The position numbers were made by a program, and so were the translations under genes. Positions 30,300 to 41,774 of a stretch of 64,000 bases of DNA are shown here, one piece after another; position 1 is the first letter of the stretch, and each line of letters starts with the position of its first letter. Source of the DNA: Haberlea rhodopensis (lineage: Eukaryota; Streptophyta; Magnoliopsida; Lamiales; Gesneriaceae); the NCBI GenBank assembly GCA_907163345.1, contig CAJQUN010000055.1, positions 992,001 through 1,056,000 of the forward strand, given 5' to 3'. The notes under the pieces were generated by a model, which saw only the letters and a program-made list of their open reading frames with translations, searched no databases and had not been told where the DNA came from.

Positions 30300-32815
30300 A
30301 AGATGTGTATTGAATTTCAATTAAGCATCGAAGATCAAACGAGAAGAATCTGTACGTCGGAGTCTATTGGAAGCCTCGATCGATCGCCGTATGTTGACCA
30401 ATCGATTGCGACTCGAATGAAAAACATGTTGAAAAAATATGCTTGGCTCGATTGATCGCTGCCAAAGGCTCGATCGATCGCGTCGTGAAGAAAGTTGAAA
30501 TATAAAAGGCACGATCGATCGCGCCCTGTGTGGGTTCAGCAGATTGGTGTGTCTTCTCATTTTTCAATGCGTTTTTTCATGATTTGGGGCATCCAAATGG
30601 TGTCCTTTGGAGGCACAATTTGATCTAGTATAAATAGAACAATCCATGGTTGGATTTGATATAGTATTTTCGAGTTTAACATGCTAAAGATAGATCAAAA
30701 TCTGAAACATTTTGTTCATCGTTTCCATTCTTCATATTGAGGGCTTTCAAACCTTTATGGTTTAAGGATTTGTGAATTGAAGTGCTTCTTTCACAAATCG
30801 TAAGTCATTGTATCTTGGGAGACAAATTACAATTGAAACCGTTAGCACCAATGCGGGACAATATTGTCTTAAGGACGGAGATTCCAAATCTCGCATCGAC
30901 GTTCTTCGTATTAATCCATTTCATTTCTCATGTGCCTTTCATAAACCAGAATAAATTTTGTACTACAATTCTTAAGACAATACAAGCATCAAATGGCTTC
31001 ATCGAGTACAACGACGACTCTCATTCATCATGGTGAAAGGCTGGAAAAATTCAATGGCAACGACTTCAAGCGGTGGCAACAAAAAATGTTGTTTAAATTG
31101 ACAACCCCTGGGTTGGCAAGGTTCCTCAACGAGGATGTTCCTACCATTGCGGATGAAGAAACCGATAACCAAAAGAGGGTTGCCGTCGACGCATGGAATC
31201 AAAGTGATTTCTTGTGTAAGAATTACATACTCAATGCACTGGACAACACATTATACAATGCATATTGTCTAGTGAAGACTGCCAAAGAACCGTGGAATTC
31301 TTTGGAGAAAAAGTATCGATCCTAGGATGTCGGCATGAAGAAATTCATCGTTGGACGATTTTTAGACTTCAAGATAGTCGATACTAAGCCCGTGACATCA
31401 CAAGTACAAGAATTGCAAGTGATTATGCACATGCGGAAGGAATGAGTCTAAGTAATTCATTATAAGTTGGCGTAATGATTGAAAAATTGTCTCCAAGTTG
31501 GAAGGACTTCAAGAATTACTTAAAGCATAAGCGAAAAGAAATGACTCTTGAAGACCTGGTGGCTCGTTTAAGAATCGAGGAGGACAATAGAAATTCCGAG
31601 AGGAATGCGAGTAGGTTCCAAATGGAACCAAGGGCTAACCTTGTTGAACCAAGAACATGATCTAAGCGTAAGTTTGACGGTACGGCCTCCAACAATGGTA
31701 AGACGAAAAAGTTCAAAGGAAATGCTATAAGTGTGGAAAGCCAATCGCATGGCAAATGATTGTCGTAGTAAGGATAATCGTGGGAAAGCAAAAGATCAAG
31801 TTAATGTGACCGAAGATCGGATATCAAACGACTTAAACAATCTAATGCTAACCGCGGTAATCTTTGAAGCGAATTTGATTGACAATCCAATGGAATGGTT
31901 TGTCGATTCAGGTGCAACTCGACATGTGTGTTCAGACAAGCCATGTTCTCAACATACACTCCAATTAGCGGGCGCCAAATCTACATGGAAAACTCCACTA
32001 CATCTCCGATAGTTGGATTGGGAAAGGTGGTTCTAAAGATGACTTCGGGAAAAGAGTTGACTCTGATCTATATACTATATGTTCCTGACATCCGAAAGAA
32101 CCTGATATCCGGATCGGCACTAGTCAAAGCAGGCTTTAGACTAGTTTTAGAATCTGGTAAAATTGTACTCTCCAAAAATGGAGTTTTTGTAGGAAAGGCT
32201 ATATGGAGAAAAGCCTATTTAAAATGAATGTAACGACGGTTATACGTAAATTTGAAAGTAATAAAGTGAATGATTCTACTTATTTGATTGAGTCTTGTAA
32301 TTTATGGCATGATCGTTTGGGTCACGTAAATTATGCTTCACTTAACAAATTAGTGAAGTTAAACTTCTTGCCTCAAATGATTGTTAACTTGAAACATAAG
32401 TGTGAGACTTGTGTTGAGGCCAAGTTAACGAAGCCGGCATTCCATTCAATTGAAATAACTACGACACCTCTTGAATTAATTCATACGAATCTATGTGATC
32501 TAAAGTTTGTGGAAACTAGATGTGGGAAAAAATACTTCACTGCATGGATGATTGTACGAGATATTGTTACATCTATCTGCTAAGAAGTAATGATGAGGTC
32601 TTGGTAGTGTTTAAACACTACAAGAATGAAGTTGAAAATCACCTTAGCAAAAAAATAAAGATTATTGGTATCGTCGAACGTAAAAAATCGTACTCTAAAA
32701 GAGATAATGAATGTTATGTTGATAAGTTATGGATTAACCCAAAACTTGTGGGGGAAGCAATCGTGTCGGCTAAAATTTTTTTTGCCTACTATATTTTATT
32801 TTGTAGGAAGTTCAT
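30300..32815 (+). mobile_element. Decayed copia retrotransposon (gag to pre-integrase)
   Basis: The 5' part has CTCGATCGATCG-type words and a TATAAATAG box near 30630, perhaps an LTR. A gag starts at ATG 30993 (GDxFKRWQQKM type). It is followed by broken frames with a zinc-knuckle remnant (about 31720-31760), an aspartic protease motif VDSGATRH (31900-31930), and a GAG-pre-integrase block with WHDRLGH and CETCVEAK (32310-32420). Coding then fades before any complete integrase or RT. Several frameshifts and stops show an old, inactive, 3'-truncated copy. It abuts the ELP5 pseudogene. Confidence 0.8.
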
Positions 32816-32885
32816 TTGCTCCGCCAACTCGACCATCCCAACTCGATCACCCAATAAGGCTAAAAGTACAGCATCAGAGTAGAAA

Positions 32886-35391
32886 ATGGCAGAATCAATT
32901 TACAGGACACTTCGAGACGGTGGTTTGGAAGGAGAGCATGCACCAGCCCTCAATATAAAGGACACGATTTGCTGCCCCCTTGGCCCCTTTGTTTTAGATC
33001 ACATCCTTTCCCAAGTCTGATCCTTCATCCTATCCAATAATTCTCAATCAAAGTCAGCATGGACGTTCAAATTATAATTTTATGTTTTGAATTAAAATAT
33101 AATTTTAATTTTAATTCAATTATTTTCTATTTTTGCAGGGGTATTGTGCTGGTTGCATTGTCCCGTAGTCCAACATACTATGAAGAATTATTGAAAGGCC
33201 AAGGATACGACGTTACCTCTTCCAATACATGGTTTGAAGTTTGAACTAGTGGTTTTCAAACATTAAAAAGATTATTTGACAAATTAGGTTGAGATTATTA
33301 TTTCTATTTTGAAGTTTGAACAGGATTAAGGTGTTGGACTGCTATTCGGATCCATTTGGTTGGAAAAGAAAGCTTGTGGAGAATGGAATTGGTGAGAACC
33401 GTAGTCCTGGATCTTCAGTTAGGGTTAAATTGTTCGAAAATGTTCAGGACTTGGAGAAATTATCCTCGTCGATTGTTGAACTGGGGAAAGGTTAATACTT
33501 GAATACTCCGCTCCTTCACTGTCTATTATTTGAATAGTTGGTTTATCATAAAGAAAAATTCCATACAACGTGGTGAATTTGTGATTGCAGAAATGGTTGG
33601 AGATGGAAAAGGACGTTTTGTGGTTGCCAGAGACTCGGTAATTTGGCTTTTCTGTCAGAAGATTATTTTTAACTGTTGCAAATTGAAATTGCATGTAGTT
33701 AACCTAATGCCAAAATTGACTTATTTGAGTTATTTCTCTAGCACACAATTTTTTTGTGACTCGTATTACGGTATTGAAAATGGGGGTTGCAGTTGAATTC
33801 TTGAGTCTTTTTATTGAAGTTTCTCCCACTCTGGCCTAGATACTCCTATATGAATGTAAAATCATTTCTTAAATTGTGAATTTGGCTTCATTGTTAATAT
33901 ATTTTAAGGAGTTTGAATAAATAAAATTTGAAGTTTATGCTTTTGGGGCATTTGACAATATATTTCCCGACTCATTTTTGCTTTATTGACATGCATCTCA
34001 TGAGCTTTCGTTTTCTTTCCAGGTTAGTGAGATGCTAAGACTTACCTCTCTCACATCTGTTGCTGTGAATTTAAGCAACCTTCCGAGCCATGATACGCAG
34101 AGCTTTAAAGGAATTATTAAAAAAAAATGACTACAACAAAATTCCACACGAATTTTTAATTTACTTGCATAACCTATTTAATTCGAAGATGCAATAGCAG
34201 CTCAAGAATTTTTGGTACCAACTCTAAATAAAAATCTGGCGTTGGTTCTTCATAAAAATGTTTTCCTTTATACTAATCATGTAAATTTTCTTTATATGTG
34301 ACATATATTGTATTTTATTTTCTGATTGCAGAAAATGTATCTTGCTTGTTTTGGCTATTACATTCAGACCTACACAACACTGGGATTACTGCAGCTTTGG
34401 AGTACATGTCCTCTATCCAGGCAAGTATAGAACCGATAGCTCGCCTTGTGGATGAACAGAGGGGAAATTCTGGGAATCTTTCTTGGATGGAACAAAATTT
34501 AAGGAGAGGAAAGTTCTACGTGCGTTTCAAACGCAGAAATGGATGTGTTAGAATGATGGTATAACCTCCTCCAGTGTGGCACAAAGAAAATGATATTACA
34601 TGTATCTCTTTCTCTTTGTTTTAGTTATCTTGTGATCTCAAACTAGCTGATCATCTTATGTTATTGATCTTTTGTTTTATCATGAAGAGCTTCGTGTTGA
34701 GAAATCAGGCATCAAATTTTCACCTGTTTCAGCTGAAGAAAATTTGATTACTCAAAAGCATCGTGCCTAAGGTCGCTGGAGCATTAACCTGTATTTTAAC
34801 TTGGTTCATGTATTAGCGTTTAACCATAGAGTTGCACATACTTTTCCATCTAATTATTCAGTAAGCCAAACAACAGTAAACCTATTTCAGGAAGAGACCA
34901 TCATATACTTCTGGCAATTACATAAATGAGAAAAAAATTCAAGTGGTTCACAGCTATTCTTCGTCTTGGCAGGTTCAGTTCAATTTACAGTTGTCTGAGA
35001 AGGAGCGAAATGATAGGGCAAAAGTTGTTCTCCCGTTTGAGCACCAGGGTGTGTATGCATTTTGAAGTGTAAATAATTGTTAGTTTTTCCTTGTCTTATC
35101 AAATTTATGTTTGATTTTGTATGTGGAGTAGGTTTTTTCTTTTTTCACATTTGTGTGTTTCTTACGAGTTTTATTGTTAACTTTTATATTAACATCAAGG
35201 AAACGGCAAAAAGCATTCAAATTTATGATGGTTGGGAACCTTTTTGATGCTGGTAAAGACGAGATGAAAAAGGCTTCTTTTGAGAAAGTGCAGGCAATGG
35301 ATTCTACGATAGGCGAGATTGTTTATTTCGTGATTCAGATGATGTGATTCCAGATTCAGACGAGGATTCAGATGACGATTTGGACATATGA
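32886..35391 (+). pseudogene. ELP5: Elongator subunit 5 (ELP5) pseudogene
   Basis: The exon-intron layout of a plant ELP5 gene can be followed: exons near 32886-33050, 33139-33231, 33324-33490, 33591-33637, 34023-34110, 34332-34558, 34690-34771, 34973-35048 and 35200-35391. They contain RTLRDGGLEGEHAPAL at the start, GIVLVALSRSP, VLDCYSDPFGWKKKL, FWLLHSDLH, VQFNLQLSEKER and an acidic end (DSDEDSDDDLDI). ELP5 belongs to the Elp4-5-6 part of Elongator, which modifies wobble uridines in tRNA. This copy carries a TGA at 33018-33020, no GT donor after the fifth exon, a frameshift before 34771 and about three single-base indels in the last exon. An intact ELP5 elsewhere is expected. Confidence 0.78.
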
Positions 35392-35816
35392 CAAAAAGAT
35401 AACGGACGTTTATGAAGTTGTTCTGATTACTATGAAATAAGGATTGTGTGTCCACTGATGGAAGGTTCGGAGGCCATGTACCAGCACACTTACTGATGTT
35501 CACGAGGCCATGCTTGTGGATATAGTTTATGCTGCTGAGATTGGAAAAATCCATCAGATACAGGTTTGATGTATGAAAGATTTTGAAGGTGAAGTCTCCG
35601 TATGTCTCATATACGGTTTCTTATTTATGTTTCTTGGCAAGACTTAGCGAGGCTGCTCGCCTATCCTCCCTGATCCTTAAGTATAGGAATAAATTTTGTA
35701 GTAATTTGCATTGTAAAACTTCCAATCCTAGTAGAGATAGCAGATGTAATCGACGTTTAAATTCTTTCATTGTTTCATTACATGAAAATTGGTGCACATA
35801 ATCAACGAAAATTATG

Positions 35817-38135
35817 TTACTTGGTCACTGTATTTCCATGTTTTCTGTTCTGTCTGCTTCTGCTTAGTGTTTTGGTGATAAAATGTACAAGGATTCCAAC
35901 TGGACAAAACAGCAGGCAAAGAGTAACGGAATGCCTCGTCTCCACATTGTTCAGCAGTCCATCATGATAAACCTGCCTGTTGCAAGGAGCATGCTCGTCA
36001 AAACCTTCTTACAAACAGAAGATATAAATTGGTAAATTACATCAATTCCTTCTGATGAATGTTTGTCACGTAACAGTAATAGTAATCGTAACAGTAACAG
36101 TGACGGAGAATTTTGTCAAGACATTTACCATATGCCAACAAGTTTTCTTAATTTTTTTGGCATGTAATCAATATCCAATCTGCGTGTAAAAAGCTATAGC
36201 AGAAGTTTTGAAATACAATTGCATTGATGTAATTTGTCAATTTCTGGTGGAAGATTGAACCTTGCTGCAAATAGATCAACAGTCAACAAATGAATCCAAG
36301 CCGAAGCCAATGTCATCTCACTGGAGAACATCTTGGCTATACCAGGCAACTGAACAAAATCGTAAGCATTTCAGTTCGAAGTTGATGACCTTTTTCAAAA
36401 ACATTAGAGTAAAAGCCCGAATAATATGATGTAATACAACACAAATTTACTATAAAAAAACGCACCTCTGGTAACCAGTATTTACTTGCAAATATCAATT
36501 GAATCGTATCTGGTGTCCATGACAGATATAGGAGATAAGCATATAAAGTTCCAAGAACCATATACGGTATGCTGCTTGCCACTATTTTTTTAGTCTGCAT
36601 AACAGATGACAGAAATTTAAGGCTTCACTTCACATAGCAAAGAGTACATGTCATGCTCGTTCACTGAGTTCAATTGTTAAATGTGAGGAAGTTCAATGGA
36701 AAAGTTAGTTAAAAGGTGAGTTTTGCTTACAATCTCTGCTTGAGGTGCTACAACCATACAAGTATAAAACGGAAGCACAGCCGCTGTACCCCATGTAAAA
36801 GCAGTATCAGCAATGAGCTCAGAACTTATTGGCCCTGCAAAAAGAAGAAATGGGGACAGCTTTTTAGTTTTAGTTTCATACATTTTAAATCTTCTGCTAC
36901 ATTGTCTAAATGGCTTGCTTGAAAATCAAATATTCTGCATAACGACGGTACGTGTCATTGGACTAGTATTGATCATAGAATTAGGGGCGTAGCTAGGAAT
37001 TTTGCATAAGGGGCCGGAGGTGAAGATGATGCGGGGGTTTGGGGCGCATCCCCCGAAATTTTTTCTAGAAATCCATTGCCTGTGGAGCTTGAGTTTACTT
37101 GCTACTTCATTCTCAATTTTTTGTAAACAATTTATAATCCGTTTAATCTAAATTTCAAATTAATATATACATTGTAGCTTAGAATAAAATAAGCTAAAAT
37201 AAATCCGTCCCTGCATAGAATATTAGAATATTTAATATCAAGTGTATCAAAAAAAATATTTTATTGACCCTCAAAATAAAAATGGTTGTATGTATCTGCA
37301 AGTTCTCTAAAGTTGAAAAGCTGATTTCAGATCATTCGAGTCGAAGATGCATGCTCTGAATCAAAATGGATCGAAGCTTATGAAGGAGTATATAGATATA
37401 AAAGAATTACACGCAGCGTTTACAGCTAAGCTCTTCCTCCCTGGATTAGTTATTCTTCCATGATTTGGTATTCTGATGGTTTTTGATCCTCCAAGAAAAC
37501 TCCAGCCGGTGCATTTCTTCACTTCCTTGCCCGTCAATTGTTGGCGAAACAGTTCACTATCCATTCCTTTAGAAGCAAAAGTACTAATCCGGCCTATTTT
37601 CTTGTGACTCGAGATATTAGAGGGCAATCTTGGGCGTTCAACCTACAAAATGTATTGAACATGAGATCGTGAAATAAACTAGGTTTCTGTATCTCGTCTG
37701 GACTCAAAAATTTTGACAAGACGAGCAATTTAGTTGATCGCTCTTATAGGACTCATTGTGTCCGACCAAGCTCTATGTAGCAAAAGTTGTATCGTTTAAA
37801 CAAGAAAATAATATAATTATAAAGTAAAGGAAAAAATCCGAAGCGGTGAAGCCAAATTTTTTTGTTGATATTGGGACTTAAATCCATATTTATTTATAAA
37901 TAATACAAGAAAAATCGATATACATTCATTAAAAGTAAAATGAGCGATCATCCTCAATCCAAGGTTTGCCATATATAGATAGATACATGGAAGAGAATCA
38001 ACTATCCCCAGATTAAGAACTAAGCAAGAAAACAAGCTTCAAAAAGACATTTCATCAAAAATACACCACATAAGCACGACCTCAACGAGCCAGATATACC
38101 TTGTGCGAGCTAAAAAAGCAAGGAGACGAAGCCAT
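35817..38135 (-). CDS. ABA4: ABA4, neoxanthin-synthesis membrane protein of plastids
   Basis: Six exons join in frame: 38135-38100, 37642-37411, 36834-36731, 36594-36466, 36349-36261 and 35976-35817, 750 bases or 249 residues plus stop. Introns have GT..AG ends. ABA4 (DUF4281) is a plastid membrane protein needed to make neoxanthin from violaxanthin, a step toward abscisic acid. Recognised parts are the Ser-rich transit region with WSFLGGS, then VLPFYTCMVVAPQAE, YLLYLSWTPDTI, FASKYWLPELPGIAKMFSS, WIHLLTVDLFAARQVYHDG and ETRHSVTLCLLFCPVG, with about four hydrophobic segments. The first exon is only 36 bp. It was chosen because it starts with Met, has a splice donor and keeps the frame. A 232-bp hAT MITE sits in the second intron. 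The gene is convergent with the ELP5 pseudogene. Confidence 0.9.
36982..37213. mobile_element. 232-bp hAT-type MITE in an ABA4 intron
   Basis: Starts TAGGGGCGTAG and ends CGTCCCTG, flanked by perfect 8-bp duplications CATAGAAT (36974-36981 and 37214-37221). No coding. It lies between the second and third ABA4 exons and does not touch splice sites. Confidence 0.85.
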
Positions 38136-38246
38136 GTCGAGAATAGGAGGAGAATTTTTTTTTTTAAAAAAATATCCGAAAAATTACTGACTAATAACAA
38201 TCAAAATTTGTTCAATCCCCACGTCCAAGAAATAGTTCCATCTGCA

Positions 38247-38255
38247 TTTTATATA
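38247..38255 (-). promoter_or_regulatory. TATA box of ABA4
   Basis: TATATAAAA on the minus strand about 115 bp upstream of the first ABA4 start codon, a fitting distance for an 80-90 base leader. Confidence 0.55.
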
Positions 38256-38712
38256 GGAAGGTGCAACCAATATTAGGTTGACAGAACAAGAAAGTTAAAA
38301 CCTTCCTTTTAAAGACGAGGGAAATTCAGGTGTAATCAAGAAAGGTAGGTCTTGACGTTAAAAAAAGCTTGAAATTTTTTAAAAAATACGAGCGTAAGTA
38401 ATTTAATTTTAGTGGGATTTGGTGCAAAAAATGGTGTCATAATTAGGCTCCAATGGGTTGTGACTAATGGAAGTTTAACCAAATCGGACGAGAGCACCTA
38501 ATTGGGACTAAAGGTTGTACCTTACTTTTTGGTTTGATTGGGATGTACATGTGGCGCACATGCTAGGACGGTGGCAAGTGCAATTAATTCATTGGTTAAC
38601 AAAAGATTCTGGCCGAATGTCTTTTGTTCAACTAACACAACTCTATTAAAGAAGTTTAAAGTCTCGGGCCTCATCCCCCTACTGCTTTTCCCTCTTGCTA
38701 AAAAACAAATAA
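38256..38712. other. ABA4 upstream DNA, left flank of the second viral locus
   Basis: Promoter-side DNA of ABA4, then unique-looking sequence up to the left terminal repeat at about 38713. It shows no similarity by eye to the flank left of 13397. Confidence 0.4.
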
Positions 38713-39035
38713 AAAATTATAACGAAGTGCTCGTTTGGGACACATTATATACTTAAGTCTTGAGAAAAAATCTTAGTACATAAAAATTCAAATTGAAAAC
38801 AATTTTATTGAAATAGGTCCAATTTCAAAATTTTCAATCAATTAGGTGTTTTATGATAACTCTTTTACCCCTCAATAGTTTGATATGTTTCATTCTATCC
38901 CTTAGACTTTTGTTTAAATTACAAAGAAGCCCATATATAATATTTAATTATCTTTTATATCTTCATATTTATAAAGAAGTAACATTTAACGTCGTCTTTT
39001 TACAAGTCCCCTTTTTTGCGTTCCTTAGCACAAAA

Positions 39036-39048
39036 TGGTATCAGAGCC
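39036..39048 (+). promoter_or_regulatory. tRNA-Met primer-binding site, viral copy 2
   Basis: TGGTATCAGAGCC, identical to the copy-1 primer site and at the same distance before ORF1. Confidence 0.85.
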
Positions 39049-41774
39049 TAGGTTTATTCTGAAAATACTATAATAATATCTTGAATATTAATTTGTAACA
39101 TATACGGAGGAAACGATTCAAGATACTATGGACCGAACGAATGTTCGAAGTGTCATGCATACAGGTGGTACTTCTAGAAATTGGAAGCACTAAATCAGAA
39201 GTATATGGCAGAAGCTCAACACTTCAACCATAAGTGAAAACTTTTACGATGAACATGTTTATGCACACCAGGCATAAACCATTACAAGAAATTGAAAAGG
39301 ATGGCTAAGAGGCTTCATCAAGTGAACCTCAAACTACAGTTCCAGTTAGCCGAACTTCAGGAAGATGGTCATCCTGAACACGAGGACATTGTTCCAGACC
39401 CCAATGATCCAACAGGGTCCGGACCAGATGATTAGGATGGGAGAACCAACCATTAGAGAAATCGAGCCAGATTCTTCTAAGATAACCCAAGATCTTAGAG
39501 AGATTCAGAAGACAGTGCAGCGCTATGGCTACCTTCAATACCATGTCCCCGCACAGATCCATCAGATTCAGAGTCAAATGGAGATTATGATTAAACATCA
39601 GAATGAGATTCTTGAAAACCTTCAAGATGTTCAATCCTGAGTTAAGGAATTTGAGTCAAGACCAAATCCGACAGGAAGAAGAAACGGAGGATGGCTACCA
39701 CCATCCTACGGAACAGAACCCCTTTTACACCAAAAAGGGAAAGCAGAGGAGGTCCGAAGACCTTTGACGGAGAATGAAAAAATGATTGCAGTCCTACGAG
39801 GAGAACCCATACTTCCCACAAAGTAATGGAAAGAATCAACTTGGAAGATCTATGTGATCTTGCTGATTCAATTGCGGGATTAAATCTCGTAGAATTCAAG
39901 ACAGGAGAGCTTGTACAAAGACCTCCACCACAAGAGAGTTTTGGTCACACAACCCACCCGAAGGTGATCAAAGTATGCCACACAGGGAAGATTTCTCTTC
40001 AGCATCTTTAGATCCCCCAGTTGGAACAAGGAACCGTTTCCGAAGGCCAGATATACATCATATGCCCTACGGGAAATTACAGTTAGATCCAATCCATCCG
40101 TATGGACTTATGCTCAACATGGATATCTTGGATTTCAAAAAATAGAGAAGTTCTTATTGATGAATGTGCTTCAACAATGAGAATAGCAGCAGGAACACTT
40201 GACTTAAGCAAAGAATTATTCATTTTACTTCTTAAAATGAGTCTGGAAGGATCAGTCAAGATTGCTTGGGATATGGGAGACCCAGGTACCAAGGAAGAGT
40301 TTTAGCCGGAGAGTCCCTGAAAGAAATTGTGGACAAGATGACAAAAATCTTTAAAATCTGTTTCATTGGAGTAAGTTACTTCGAAGGAATGGAGGAAGAG
40401 AAGGCTAAAAAATATAGACATGTTATAATTAGCCTAGAAATACATGATATATGTTATGTAGACTAGTACATCAAACTCTTTACAGGGTATCGATGAAAGG
40501 CAAAGATAGAAGAAAAAGATGCAGCAGCACTGTTCTTTACCAAAATTCCGAGCCCATTGAGAGAAATGCTTATCCAGGAGTATACACCTCATGCAATCGA
40601 GACGGTGTCCAGGAGAACGTCATTTCTTAAAGTAAAGCTTGTGGAGTGGTGCTACCAAGCAAAGCACCAAAAGAATTTCAAGAAGCTCAGAGGAATCAAC
40701 AAAATAAATCCATATGCCCGATGAAGTAGTTCAAGAAGAGTAGGTCTTCATGGAGATCTAGAATGTTCTGGTCAAAGCAGAAAGCCCGAAGCTACAGATC
40801 GGGGCAAATATCAGGACCAACAAGGAGTATAATCTCGTCGACATGTTCTAATCAAGCTAGTTCTAGCAGAACACCAATGAAAAGAACTTTCAGACGCACA
40901 CACACTCGTGCAAATGAGAGTTTCAAAGATTGTAACTGCTGGACATGCGGAGGAAGAGGACATATCTCTACAGATTGTCCAGAAAACCAAAGCCGTGGAG
41001 TTAGACAGTTCGAGCATACCAAAGAATTTGAGGATGCTGTCTATTTTCAGGATTAGGTACATGTGTATCAATTTGAGGATATTCCCTTAGATGAAAGCAT
41101 CTACGAAGAAGAGATCTATTCTGATGGAGGTGAATCCAGCTCAGAATCAGAGTGAATGAGAGTTCCTTCAACACGTGATCAGAGAAGAGCCATCAGGGTT
41201 TTTCTCTTATACCATTGTTTCTCATAAAACTCTTATGAGGATCATGAAGGGAGAACCAAAGCTTCAAATGTATGATGGATTTACAATTGGGGCAATGGAG
41301 AAAGCCATGGATATGATTGGTCTTCGAGGCAGGAAGCATCATATTATCCATAGGGTAACAACACGTGAATTTGCGATCCCGATGGAATTAACGGGAAAAC
41401 TAATTGAGATGCAGTTAATCCCCTATAGAGAAATCCAGGAGATTAAAAACAGGGTCAAAAGAGAAGTTGCTAACACACTCTCATGGGTTCATATTGGAGC
41501 CATTAGAGTAATCATCAATGCAACTTTCAAAGAAGGAATTGATTCGCCCCTCAACCTAGCGATTTTTGACAAGAGAATCCCGAACCTCAAAGATTCTGTT
41601 TTGGGAGCAATGGCAGGAAATCTGTATGCAGGAAAGATGGCATTCAACATCTATCCGAGGATTGCATACAATTTGGGAGATCGAGACTTCAACAAAGTTC
41701 TCACTCTTCATCAAGATTTTAAAAGAGAAGTTTTGATGAAAGAAGAAAACATGCCTTACTCAATCACCTACAAG

